Assembly (NCBI GenBank): GCA_943329105.2
Contig: CALQCP020000015.1
Span: 1 to 20,464 of the forward strand
From: Chitinophaga pinensis
Lineage (GTDB): Bacteria; Planctomycetota; Phycisphaerae; Phycisphaerales; SM1A02
Reading direction: 5' to 3'
DNA: 20,464 nt
Shown here: positions 9,100-17,655 of the stretch, in pieces
Layout: each line of letters starts with the position of its first letter
Numbering within the stretch: position 1 is the first letter of the stretch
Made by a program: the position numbers and the translations under genes
The notes under the pieces: generated by a model
What the model saw: only the letters and a program-made list of their open reading frames with translations
Databases searched by the model: none
Told to the model about the DNA's origin: nothing

Positions 9100-10278
9100 A
9101 TGAGAATCCTCCATGTGATTGATTCGTTGGACCCGCGTTGCGGCGGGCCGCCCGCGGTTGCGCTCAGACTCGCGGCCGCTCAGGCCTCACAGGGAGCCGA
9201 TACCGCCATCCTCTCGTACCAGACCTTTGGCGGAGAGGAGCGCATAGCAACGAGCATGACGGCAATCCCTGGCATACACCGCGTTGCAAAGGTGCTTGTT
9301 GACCGCGAACGCAGTCTGGTCGGTCGAATCCTCGGATCCGCCGCACGCGACTGGTGCCGAAACAATCTTAGTAAGTGGGACATCCTGCACATACATGGTG
9401 TCTGGGACCCCGCCGTCCGTGCCAGTGCGTCAGAGGCATTGCGGCAAGGGATCCCGTACGTCCTGGTCCCCCACGCGTCCCTTGATCCATGGGGAATGCG
9501 GCAGACCCCCGCCAAGCGCGTGAAGAAGGCGGTAGCCATGGCGGTGCAGATCAGGCACCTCTACAACAATGCGATGTTTGTACATTCGCTGAACGCGACG
9601 GAAAGCGAAGGGATAAGAATCGCCGGCATCCGTGCGCCCCTAGAGATTATTCCTAACGGTATTTTTCTCGACGAGATCCCGATGCTTCCCGAGCCTGGAC
9701 GCTTCCGCGCCAAATTCCCTGAGATCAAAGATGATCCCTTCATACTTTTCTTGAGCAGGATTCATCTCAAGAAAGGTCTCGATTTCCTTGTGGAGGCATT
9801 TGATATCGCCCACAGGAAGATTCCGCACCTGAGACTAGTCATTGCCGGTCCGGATGACGGGGAACTGGTCAAAGTTCAGGCGGACATAGCCGCTCGCGGG
9901 ATCGGCGATCGAGTTCACGTAGTTGGGCCCATGTTTGGACTCGACAAGTACTCAGCGTTGGTTGATGCGGCTGCCTTCTGTCTGCCAAGCCGCATGGAGG
10001 GATTCTCGGTGGCGATTCTCGAGGCGCTAGCCTGTCGTTGCCCAGTGATCATCTCGCCACAGTGCAACTTCCCCGAAGTCAGACACAGCGATGCGGGGAT
10101 TGAGGTACCACTCGATCCGCGGCGCATAGCGGACGCTATGCAGCAAATCGTTACTGATGCCACCTTTGCCAAAGTGACCGCCGAGCGGGGGCGCCAGCTA
10201 GTGGAGGAGAGCTACACATGGCCTGCAATCGTTTCTGGACTCGACAAGACTTATCGCCGGTATGGTGTTGCACATTGA
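9100..10278 (+). CDS. Glycosyltransferase family 4
   Basis: A 392-aa GT-B fold retaining glycosyltransferase of the cytoplasmic membrane face. Seen: MRILHVIDSLDPRCGGPPAVA (residues 1-21) is the family 4 N-terminal loop with the GGP turn. HIHGVWDP lies at about 97-104 and IIPNGIFLDEIP begins the second Rossmann domain. ILFLSRIHLKKGLDFLVEAF is the donor-binding block, and EGFSVAILEALACRCPVI carries the E-x7-E signature that contacts the nucleotide sugar. Length is typical. The ATG at 9100 is the natural start, although no clear Shine-Dalgarno precedes it. It lies 55 bp after the Wzy-like gene and 8 bp before the next gene, so it is within one operon. Donor and acceptor are unknown; context points to assembly of an exopolysaccharide or O-antigen repeat unit. 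Confidence 0.93.
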   Translation: MRILHVIDSLDPRCGGPPAVALRLAAAQASQGADTAILSYQTFGGEERIATSMTAIPGIHRVAKVLVDRERSLVGRILGSAARDWCRNNLSKWDILHIHGVWDPAVRASASEALRQGIPYVLVPHASLDPWGMRQTPAKRVKKAVAMAVQIRHLYNNAMFVHSLNATESEGIRIAGIRAPLEIIPNGIFLDEIPMLPEPGRFRAKFPEIKDDPFILFLSRIHLKKGLDFLVEAFDIAHRKIPHLRLVIAGPDDGELVKVQADIAARGIGDRVHVVGPMFGLDKYSALVDAAAFCLPSRMEGFSVAILEALACRCPVIISPQCNFPEVRHSDAGIEVPLDPRRIADAMQQIVTDATFAKVTAERGRQLVEESYTWPAIVSGLDKTYRRYGVAH

Positions 10279-10286
10279 GTAGAGCC

Positions 10287-13154
10287 ATGTCTTCACACCA
10301 ATTGGTTTGTGTGATGTGCTTGATATGTTCCGCCATAGTTAGGCATTCTGAAGCGGCGAGCGGTGCGGTACGGTCCCATCCGCGAGGGTTGATGATTGAT
10401 AATGGGTTTGTACGTGCGGTCGTCGCCGATGGAGCGATCGTAGAGCTGACCAACGTTCGGACCGGGGAGATTCATGCTGCTGGCGCAACAGTACCGGCGT
10501 GGGTTCCTGTGGGAATGGGAGTGCTGCTCAGTCACGCAGGCAACATGGAGCAATTGCACACACCCAATGCACGGATGAAGCCAGCCCCCCGGAACATTCG
10601 CGATTCCATTCTGTCCGTGTATCACGTTCCCGCAACTGGAGCAAAGGTCGAATTCCAAGAACTACCCGATGGTGGCTCCGCGACATGGACGGGGCTCACC
10701 GATGGATTGCGTGATTTCCCGCTAGAAACCCTCAAGATCACCGCTCGGTCCGAAGAGTCATCAGGGATCATCTCATTGGTGGCGGAGTGCACGTCACCGG
10801 AACGAGGTGTTTTCGGTCTTCAGGTACCGATCGTCAATCTCCATGCCGATCACACTCTATTCGTACCGTCATTCGGCGGGGTCATGTACAAGCGTGGTTC
10901 CATCGACGGGTTGCTATGCCTGGGCGGCGGAGCGCCCTACCTCGAGGCGCCCGTCATAGCGGCCGAGGGTCGCGCGGGAAGCCTGTGTATGTGGTGGGAA
11001 GACCCGGAGTTTCCCCCGTGCTTCGGGTACCTCTCTTGCACTAACGGGAACATTGCCATTGGTTTGGAACGCATGAACCTTATGCCGTTTGAGGATAGTG
11101 AACGGGCTTCCGTGCCCGCACTTAGAATCGCTGTAACCGCAGGGGGGTGGTCGCAAGCAATGCGTCGCTATCGTGATTGGTATACGACTGCGTTCAGCGC
11201 CGAACTCAAACAGCGTGAATCCGTAGATTGGGCGTCAAAGATACGCGTGATTATTGATCAATTTGATCCATCGGAGCGCTCCCTCAGCGAGCTCGCCGCG
11301 ATAATGGATCCATCCACGGTCATGCTTCATGACTGGGAACCCCGAGCGGCCCCATTCGATACTCAGCTGCCAGAATGGTCGCCACGCGATGGGTACCTAG
11401 AGCAGGTACTGCGTTGCAAGTCGATGGGTTTCCGAACGATGGGCTACGTGAACACCTACTGTGTCAACGTCGGCTCGCCGGTGTTCGACCGTGATCACCT
11501 CGCAAGCTTCGCGCTGCCGCGGCAAATCGCTGGGTACCAGCGGTACCAAGCGCCGCGGACTTCATGGGAGACGTTGGGTAAAGGAGACTTGGCGTACCTA
11601 GACGCCATTCCTTCGCGTTGGCGCGAGTATCACTGCGACTCGATGGTCGAATGGAATCGACGTACTCGAACCGATGCAAACTATGAGGATGTAGGAAGTA
11701 CGGCTGGGGACTACGGAAATGGGAAAGTAGAAGGTCTATCTGGTCCGCAAGGTGGAGCCGAGATGTTCCGAACCCTCTTGCGAAAGAACCCAGGGGTTCC
11801 GATGGCAAGTGAGCATTGCGCAGAACACATGGCATTCGCATCCAAGTGGCCGATGCGATATCCGCAAAAATGGGGTGACGCGGCAGTCAGGCGTTCTTGG
11901 ATGTCCGACCTCCGTCCGATCACCACGTTTATACACGGCGATGGATCGCGGCCCTGGGTACCCACCCTCAATGCTGAGACCGAGGAAAGCCGAATCTTGG
12001 TCGCTGCTTGCGCTGACGCTCTCGGCGGCGTGGCGCAGGTACCTGCCCGCCCTGGAGACCTCCGCGCCAAAGTTGGCGTAGTCGCGCATCTCCGAGATCG
12101 TGCCGTGTTGTTCTCCGGTCTGCAACTGGAGCCTGATTTCTCAAGTTCCATTGTCGGCGATCCGGTGGCTTGCCGATACCGCGACAAATTGGGTGCCAAG
12201 TACGCCTATGAAACTAAAGGGCTCGTTCAGGAAATGCGTGGACCATCTGGGTCCCCGGTATACCAACGTATCACCTCCGTGAACCGATTCGATACTCCGC
12301 TCTGGTTGGGAGGATGGCCTGCCTGCAACTCTGCTGGCGTGTTCGGACTGAATCCCGATGCTTGGTACTGCCTGACATCGGTCCGTCCGCCGGAAACTAA
12401 ACTTATCGTCGAGGGTCTCAGCGAAGGAGCGATGATCACCCGCTACGTGGAGACTAGAGATGCGGTGCTACTGTGCATTGGCGCGACCAATGGTGCAACG
12501 AGTGCGACGGTTCGAATGACCACCCGAGCACCATTCGCATCGACGACACTAAACGACTGTGTCGCGGAAAGTCCCGGGAGCCAAACGAGATCCTATGAAA
12601 CGCCACTTCCCGCGAGATTTGTGTTTGTGATCGTCCCACCGCCGGTCGTGAGTATTGGTTCGACCTTGAACGGAGACCCAGACGGGAAGTATGTCGGGGT
12701 ACAGTCGGGGATTGAACGAGGTACACCATACCTTGCGCAACGTAGAACTATGGGGCTAGTTCCGGGTCTAGTAGACCCACAACTTTGGACACTCTGCGGC
12801 GGAACCGGCGACTCGGAAATTACGATGGACTACCTAATCCGTGTGCCGGACAGTTCCAGTTCCGTGCTGTTGGGGATGAGTTGCCCTGAACCTGTTGCTG
12901 GCAATGGTGTGCGAGTGCGGGCGTGCATCAATGGCAAGGATGTACATCTAGCAGACTTCGTACCAGCCCCCGGAGGGCATTCGGAAGCCTGGATGGTTCC
13001 ACTCGGCCGATTCGCAGGTCAAATAATCCTGTTGACCATTGGAACCGATGGGCGAGGAAATGACAATTGCGATGCCGTATGGTGGACCCGGCCCACCTTG
13101 GTCGCCGATGGCAATCAGCGAATGACGATTGTCCCAGCACAAATCCCTCGCTAG
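10287..13154 (+). CDS. Large exported glycoside-hydrolase-like protein (DUF6259-like?)
   Basis: A 955-aa protein starting at the ATG at 10287, 8 bp after the GT4 stop. The frame is open from 10218, but those codons lie inside the GT4 gene and the signal peptide begins at 10287: MSSHQLVCVMCLICSAIV...SEA-AS. After a beta-rich part (about 25-310) comes a probable TIM barrel: VRVIIDQFD, MLHDWEP, RTMGYVNTYCVN, TDANYEDVG (D463, E467) and MASEHCAEH (E509), in the order expected of barrel-strand ends carrying acidic catalytic residues. The last 160 residues form a second beta domain ending in DAVWWTRPTLV, reminiscent of carbohydrate-binding modules of the NPCBM/jelly-roll kind. The pattern resembles large uncharacterised proteins such as DUF6259, but I cannot verify the family. 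The likely role is hydrolysis or remodelling of the locus polysaccharide in the periplasm or outside the cell. Confidence 0.85.
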   Translation: MSSHQLVCVMCLICSAIVRHSEAASGAVRSHPRGLMIDNGFVRAVVADGAIVELTNVRTGEIHAAGATVPAWVPVGMGVLLSHAGNMEQLHTPNARMKPAPRNIRDSILSVYHVPATGAKVEFQELPDGGSATWTGLTDGLRDFPLETLKITARSEESSGIISLVAECTSPERGVFGLQVPIVNLHADHTLFVPSFGGVMYKRGSIDGLLCLGGGAPYLEAPVIAAEGRAGSLCMWWEDPEFPPCFGYLSCTNGNIAIGLERMNLMPFEDSERASVPALRIAVTAGGWSQAMRRYRDWYTTAFSAELKQRESVDWASKIRVIIDQFDPSERSLSELAAIMDPSTVMLHDWEPRAAPFDTQLPEWSPRDGYLEQVLRCKSMGFRTMGYVNTYCVNVGSPVFDRDHLASFALPRQIAGYQRYQAPRTSWETLGKGDLAYLDAIPSRWREYHCDSMVEWNRRTRTDANYEDVGSTAGDYGNGKVEGLSGPQGGAEMFRTLLRKNPGVPMASEHCAEHMAFASKWPMRYPQKWGDAAVRRSWMSDLRPITTFIHGDGSRPWVPTLNAETEESRILVAACADALGGVAQVPARPGDLRAKVGVVAHLRDRAVLFSGLQLEPDFSSSIVGDPVACRYRDKLGAKYAYETKGLVQEMRGPSGSPVYQRITSVNRFDTPLWLGGWPACNSAGVFGLNPDAWYCLTSVRPPETKLIVEGLSEGAMITRYVETRDAVLLCIGATNGATSATVRMTTRAPFASTTLNDCVAESPGSQTRSYETPLPARFVFVIVPPPVVSIGSTLNGDPDGKYVGVQSGIERGTPYLAQRRTMGLVPGLVDPQLWTLCGGTGDSEITMDYLIRVPDSSSSVLLGMSCPEPVAGNGVRVRACINGKDVHLADFVPAPGGHSEAWMVPLGRFAGQIILLTIGTDGRGNDNCDAVWWTRPTLVADGNQRMTIVPAQIPR

Positions 13155-13500
13155 TAAGAAATCAACTTCCGTCAATCGAGGCATCCATTCACGCCAGCGA
13201 CGGCGGAGTAGTTCGACTGTATTGCAATTGATATGCGGTCCAATTCCTATTCCAGTACGGTCAATCGCTGCCTGCCTGACAGCCTGCTACATAGATGTAC
13301 GAACGACACGATTGCGCGTGGATCACCGGTAAGAGAACTGTCGCGTAGTCGGTGCCCTTGGGCCACCAATTCTCGGCGAATCTGCTAGCCAGCCCGCTAT
13401 AGTCTTGAGCCCTGATAGCGAAATACGAACAAAGAATGTCACTCCTGGGTTCTTCGACGAAAGGCAATCCTTCGAATCCGATGACCGGACACCTCGCTAA
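13155..13500. other. 346-bp gap between convergent genes
   Basis: This lies between the stop of the exported protein (plus) and the stop of the acyltransferase (minus). It holds no recognisable gene. On the minus strand the acyltransferase frame stays open for 80 more codons after its TAG (13500-13261), giving a W/F/D/E-containing peptide with no recognised match, possibly a relic. CGCTAT (13395-13400) and ATAGCG (13415-13420) form a weak 6-bp stem with a 14-nt loop. No convincing intrinsic terminator is visible for either converging transcript. Confidence 0.6.
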
Positions 13501-15351
13501 CTACCTCAGATCTTTCAGCGCAGGGTGCTGAAACAGAAGCTGGCCGAAGTACTTGGCACCGGGCTTAGTGAAATGCCGACCATCTTCAGAAATGAGTTGT
13601 CCTGTTGTGGTGAAAATCGGAACAGTATGGGCTTCATCCGCGACCATACCGATCACATCAACAAACGAATCGGGCGGTACGTTGTGACGATCCGCGTCAT
13701 TCCACTGCCAGACTTCATCCTTTACGCGCGGGCGATAGTTATGACGACCGCTTTCCCCCATGGACATGATTGCATTCGGATTCCACCCGAAGTTCTTGGT
13801 GCCTACCAAGATGACTCGCTTGGCACCGAGTGACTTGAGTAGTGACAAATCACGATCCCAGCAGGCTGTATTGAACGTGGGGGTGTCACCCTGCACCAAC
13901 ACCACTACGTCGGCTTCAACTAGGCGACCGCGGATCTGCGCGCTCACGGCATCGGCACCTGCGAAGCAACCAAAGTCACCGCGGTTGTTAACAGGCAGGT
14001 AGCACGTCTCAACGTGCGTCATATATCCGTTCTCGATAGCGGAGTTTATGAAGTCTCGACCAAAGCTATTGCCGAGCACAAGTACGTTTGGCTTAGCTGG
14101 ATCGACGAACGAGCGATCTGTGTACTGGAAAATCCGATCAACGTACATCTCCCGCGTGATCCTCCTTCCACCACCTCCATCTGAGGTCATACCCGGCACA
14201 CGATTTGGGAATCCTCCCTCGTGGTCAATCACAAGCCCAACGCCACCGAGCGCTACGCCGAACAAGATCGCCAACAAGAACACCGCTTTCCGAGAAAAGT
14301 ACCGTGGGTCGCGGAATGGCTTCTCCACCCACCTACAAGATGCCCACGCAAGCGGGATTGCGGCCAGGGCCACTAGGGCCTGTACGAACGGCGATGGAGG
14401 ATTCGGACAGGACATGCGAAAGAAAGCAATTAGCGGCTGATGCCAGAGGTAGAGGCTGTAACTGATCACGCCCAAACCGACAACCGGCTTACAGACCAAC
14501 AACCACCTGACCGGTGATTTGTTGTTACCGCAGGCGATCAGAACCGCCGCGCCAGCGACCGGAAGCAGTGCCGCATACCCAGGGACCGCACTGGTGTCAT
14601 CGAAACACACGACGCTCGTGCAAATGGCGGTAAATCCAGCCATGCAGAGCCATGAAGCACCGCGCGGAACCGCGCGACCTTCTGAGCCGGGTCGCCCGAT
14701 TTCCCACCAGGCCAACAGCGCGCCCGTTAGGAGTTCAAACATCCTGAACGGAAGCAGCAAAAAGACTGCTGATGGAGCTCGGTCCAGAAGCACTTGGGCC
14801 GACACGATGCTGGCGATCCAAACGGTTGCTATGACCCAAGCCGTCGCGGACCGGCGGAATTTACTCAACACTAGGAGCAGAAGCGGATAGCCGAGGTAGA
14901 ACTGCTCCTCTACACCGAGGCTCCAAGTGTGAAGCAATGGTTTAAATTCAGAAGACATACCCCAATAGCCCGAAGTGAGCCAAAGCAGTACGTTGTTGGC
15001 GGAAACAACAGTGGCCAAAGTACTCTGACCGAAATTTTCGAAGTCGTCGGCCAACATCAGGAACCAAGCCGCTGGAATACAGGCGACCATCACTATGTAG
15101 AGCGCGGGCAGGATCCGGCGCACACGACGCTCGATGAACGACAACATCGAGAACCGCTCCAACGAGAGGTCACGAAGGATGATTCGCGTAATCAGATAAC
15201 CACTGATCACGAAAAAAATGTCTACGCCAACAAATCCACCTGAGAAACCTGGTACTTCGGCGTGGAACAGGAGAACGGGAACAACCGCGAGTGCCCGAAG
15301 GCCGTCGATGTCTGGTCGGTAGGAGGCCTCCCGGTGAACTTCAGCGCTCAT
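13501..15351 (-). CDS. Membrane acyltransferase 3 (OafA-like) with C-terminal SGNH domain
   Basis: A 616-aa protein of the OafA/YrhL type, which O-acylates (commonly O-acetylates) surface polysaccharides across the inner membrane. Seen: YRPDIDGLRALAVVPVLLFH (residues 11-30), with the family histidine H30, then GGFVGVDIFFVISGYLIT (38-55), RRVRRILPALY (76-85) and HTWSLGVEEQFYL (141-153). About ten transmembrane helices run to residue 375. A periplasmic SGNH-hydrolase domain follows, with LVLGNSFGRDF (S429 as nucleophile) and DGRHFT (D590, H593) completing the triad. Both domains are full length. The ATG at 15351 immediately precedes the family N terminus, although no clear ribosome site is seen. 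It is the last gene of the minus-strand group, with 402 bp separating it from the flippase gene. The transferred group and sugar are unknown. Confidence 0.94.
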   Translation of the reverse strand: MSAEVHREASYRPDIDGLRALAVVPVLLFHAEVPGFSGGFVGVDIFFVISGYLITRIILRDLSLERFSMLSFIERRVRRILPALYIVMVACIPAAWFLMLADDFENFGQSTLATVVSANNVLLWLTSGYWGMSSEFKPLLHTWSLGVEEQFYLGYPLLLLVLSKFRRSATAWVIATVWIASIVSAQVLLDRAPSAVFLLLPFRMFELLTGALLAWWEIGRPGSEGRAVPRGASWLCMAGFTAICTSVVCFDDTSAVPGYAALLPVAGAAVLIACGNNKSPVRWLLVCKPVVGLGVISYSLYLWHQPLIAFFRMSCPNPPSPFVQALVALAAIPLAWASCRWVEKPFRDPRYFSRKAVFLLAILFGVALGGVGLVIDHEGGFPNRVPGMTSDGGGGRRITREMYVDRIFQYTDRSFVDPAKPNVLVLGNSFGRDFINSAIENGYMTHVETCYLPVNNRGDFGCFAGADAVSAQIRGRLVEADVVVLVQGDTPTFNTACWDRDLSLLKSLGAKRVILVGTKNFGWNPNAIMSMGESGRHNYRPRVKDEVWQWNDADRHNVPPDSFVDVIGMVADEAHTVPIFTTTGQLISEDGRHFTKPGAKYFGQLLFQHPALKDLR

Positions 15352-15753
15352 ACAGCCACGTCAACAGACTGGACAACCCGAACGAATCGTCCGCGGACGA
15401 GCGGAGCAATGGGCGGGATCGAACTTCTCATGTGATGTTTCCTCTTCAGAGCGTAGAAGCGCGCGTACGAACGTCACCAAACTACAAGTACTCAGGCAAC
15501 TCAACAACATCAACGAGGTTTTCCAAATCAGATTGGGAAACACGTACTTGCACTGATCAGCGTACGGCGGGTTCCAGTTTCATCGGCAGTATGAAACATT
15601 TCCATATCAAAGCGCGAATTGATTGGTTTATGACGCATGGATGATAGATAATGAAATTTTAAATGTACTAAACGCACTAAAAGTGCGCATAGTAATGCGT
15701 GTCCGCCAAACGATGGCTACAGCGTGACATCCACGGAACCGAACACCGCAGTC
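15352..15753. other. 402-bp gap between flippase and acyltransferase genes
   Basis: No credible gene. The stretch 15590-15690 is distinctly AT-richer than its surroundings and contains the hairpin at 15666-15694. A 60-codon minus-strand frame (15543-15361, GTG start, hydrophobic N-terminal half) ends 9 bp before the acyltransferase ATG, but it has no ribosome site and no recognised similarity. A promoter for the acyltransferase is expected here; the AT-rich patch has TATCAT-like hexamers but no good -35 partner. Confidence 0.6.
15666..15694 (-). terminator. Hairpin downstream of the flippase gene
   Basis: TACTA (15666-15670) pairs with TAGTA (15690-15694), and CGCACT (15673-15678) pairs with AGTGCG (15682-15687). 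This gives 11 base pairs with a symmetric 2x2 internal loop and a 3-nt loop. It begins 60 bp past the flippase stop. On the minus strand an AT-rich stretch with two TTT runs follows instead of a continuous T-run. It is a plausible terminator for the flippase transcript; being nearly symmetric, it could work on either strand. Confidence 0.42.
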
Positions 15754-17373
15754 TTATGTTTGTCTTTCGTCGGCTGACGAAGAGTTACGTTGTAGCCAGG
15801 GCACGAATCGACTGCAGAGGGATCGAAGGTCATTACGCGTAGATCCATACAACTGCGCTGCCACGAAGACCCCCAGTCCAAAGGTCACGGCAACCATGAA
15901 AATCACCAACGCTATCTGTTGCGGTCTACCCGAGACGTGCTGAAGAGCAATCGACGAGAGCCAACCACCACTCACAGCAATTGGGGCGGAGACGGTCCAA
16001 GGGCGGAGCATCACATCAAGCATCTCAAGCCTACTGACACGAGATCCTCGGCACGCGAGCCACATCGTAAGCGAACCAAATACAGCCCATCCGAAAGCTG
16101 TTGAGAGCGCAACGGCTAGCGGAACGTTTGCATCAGAGTCGAGCACTAACCCGATCGCTGCCGCCGCCGCGGAAACTGCACTACCGCCCCACCAGATAGC
16201 CGCCAACGTCACTGACACGGAATAAGCGAGATGTATAGCTTCGAGCTTTAGGTATGCACGAAACCGTCCCTGGGCTTTGAGGAGGTAAATCGATGGCGCT
16301 CCGACGAAGAACAAGGACTGCCCGACACTCAGCACAATGAAGATTGGTAGAGCAGAATCCCACTTGTTCCCCCAAAACGCATGGAAAACCGGTATCGCGA
16401 AAGTCGCTTGTATAAGCGATGCGGGCACCGTTACTATCGAAACCAATCGCACTGTACGGAGCAGTCCATCAGCCTGTCGCTGGACATCCTTTCCCATCGC
16501 AGCAAACACGGGTTGCATCGAACTAGCCACGTTTTGCGCGATCACCACGGTGGCTTGAATTGCGAGATTGAATGAGAATGCGTAGAAGCCCATAGACCGC
16601 TCAGAGATGGTGAAACTGAGCAGAAGGGAGTCCACGAGATAGGTAACGCTAGTAAGGTAAGCAGCGGTCGCCGCGGTCACAAATCGAGCGCTTACCTGAC
16701 GCACCTCGCGCCAGTCGATCGACAATGCCATCGAAGGTCGAGCTATCATCCAGTATGCCACGGCACGTATGGCCAATGTTGCGATCGGAGGTAGTACGAT
16801 CGCGACCGGTCCGAAGCCAAAATAAGCGAGAAGCACAGAGCCCACAGAACCAAGCCCAGCCGTCACGCCATCTATCCAGGCCTGATCGCGGAACGATAAG
16901 CTGATTCGCAATTGCGCTAATGGTGCAACGGAAAGGGCATCACTCAACGGGCGAAAGGCGATAATCGCAATCAGTAGCGCGAGACCGCGCTTATCGGGAA
17001 GCGCGTGCTGGGCAAGGGCGGCTACGGCGAAGATTAACAGCGCCTGCATAACGCCAAACAGCAATGCACCAACCTGCGTCGACTTGAGTAACCGATGGCT
17101 CTGGCCGCGATCGGCGATTGATACATCCACAAAAACCCAAGTCTGGAAGAGTATGCAGGTGGCACCGATGCTGACTGCGACACCGGCAATACCGAAGTCG
17201 TTTGCAGTGAGCATGTCACCAAGCAACAAGGTCGCCACAGATGCAACCACCTTGTTGATCACAACCTGTGCCGCCATGAACGCTGAACCATGCAGCGCTG
17301 TCTGCCCAAGTGATCGACGTGGTGGCTCCGGTGCTGGTGCGGCTGGTGGGGCTGGATGCTGTAAGGAGTCCAT
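15754..17373 (-). CDS. Wzx-like polysaccharide flippase (MOP superfamily)
   Basis: A 539-aa inner-membrane protein with about 12-14 hydrophobic helices after a Pro/Ala-rich cytoplasmic tail (residues 1-22). Seen: the N-terminal block LGQTALHGSAFMAAQVVINKVVASVATLLLGDMLTANDFGIAGVA... is typical of Wzx/RfbX and PST-type lipid-linked oligosaccharide flippases, as is the mid-protein SFNLAIQATVVIAQNVASSMQPVFA. Such proteins move undecaprenyl-pyrophosphate-linked repeat units across the inner membrane for a Wzy polymerase. Start: the ATG at 17373 has a GGGGA-type site about 7 nt upstream. It is on the same strand as the double glycosyltransferase, but 446 bp of relic-containing DNA lie between, so it probably has its own promoter. 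Substrate unknown. Confidence 0.92.
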   Translation of the reverse strand: MDSLQHPAPPAAPAPEPPRRSLGQTALHGSAFMAAQVVINKVVASVATLLLGDMLTANDFGIAGVAVSIGATCILFQTWVFVDVSIADRGQSHRLLKSTQVGALLFGVMQALLIFAVAALAQHALPDKRGLALLIAIIAFRPLSDALSVAPLAQLRISLSFRDQAWIDGVTAGLGSVGSVLLAYFGFGPVAIVLPPIATLAIRAVAYWMIARPSMALSIDWREVRQVSARFVTAATAAYLTSVTYLVDSLLLSFTISERSMGFYAFSFNLAIQATVVIAQNVASSMQPVFAAMGKDVQRQADGLLRTVRLVSIVTVPASLIQATFAIPVFHAFWGNKWDSALPIFIVLSVGQSLFFVGAPSIYLLKAQGRFRAYLKLEAIHLAYSVSVTLAAIWWGGSAVSAAAAAIGLVLDSDANVPLAVALSTAFGWAVFGSLTMWLACRGSRVSRLEMLDVMLRPWTVSAPIAVSGGWLSSIALQHVSGRPQQIALVIFMVAVTFGLGVFVAAQLYGSTRNDLRSLCSRFVPWLQRNSSSADERQT

Positions 17374-17447
17374 CGTGATATCCCCACGCTGCCGTGATTC
17401 CTAGTGAGTCTAGTCGTGTCCAAAGAAGAGCACCAAACAAACCATCC

Positions 17448-17459
17448 GAATCGCGATTC
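17448..17459. promoter_or_regulatory. 12-bp perfect palindrome upstream of the flippase gene
   Basis: GAATCGCGATTC is a perfect palindrome 75 bp upstream of the flippase ATG, between it and the TATAAA hexamer. It has the size of a dimeric-regulator half-site pair. One such palindrome could arise by chance in a gap of this length. Confidence 0.25.
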
Positions 17460-17495
17460 AAAACTGGTGCGAGTCGATATGCGCGAGACATTTAT

Positions 17496-17518
17496 AAGCA
17501 AGCGCGCAGTGCTTGCTT
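17496..17518. promoter_or_regulatory. 8-bp inverted repeat overlapping a TATAAA hexamer
   Basis: AAGCAAGC (17496-17503) and GCTTGCTT (17511-17518) are perfect inverted arms around a 7-nt spacer. On the minus strand the repeat sits just upstream of, and by one base overlaps, TATAAA (17496-17491), a candidate -10 for the flippase. It may be an operator, or a hairpin ending the double-glycosyltransferase transcript. No T-run follows. Confidence 0.38.
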
Positions 17519-17655
17519 CGATGAACTACCGTAACCAGAGACTAATACAAGCGCTTACGCCGCAGACCCAAACCGCGGCGTGCAGGATGAGTGCTGTCCG
17601 CGAAACAGTTCAAATGCTCACACTGGGCAGTAATTGCCCTGCGTTCAGGCACGGG

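Larger units (their letters stand above)
17374..17655. other. Non-coding stretch upstream of the flippase gene
   Basis: No gene is supported. It contains two inverted-repeat elements (17448-17459 and 17496-17518) and a TATAAA hexamer on the minus strand (17496-17491) that could be a -10 element for the flippase about 118 bp downstream. No good -35 is present. It borders the cysS relic at 17656-17823 and may include cysS sequence too decayed to recognise. Confidence 0.55.

Noticed and set aside
10218..10286. Longer start for the exported protein at 10218
   Set aside because: It would overlap the GT4 gene by 61 bp and bury the signal peptide, which begins cleanly at the ATG at 10287.
15361..15543. 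60-codon minus-strand frame just upstream of the acyltransferase as a small membrane protein
   Set aside because: GTG start without ribosome site, no recognised similarity and a hydrophobic stretch too irregular for confidence.
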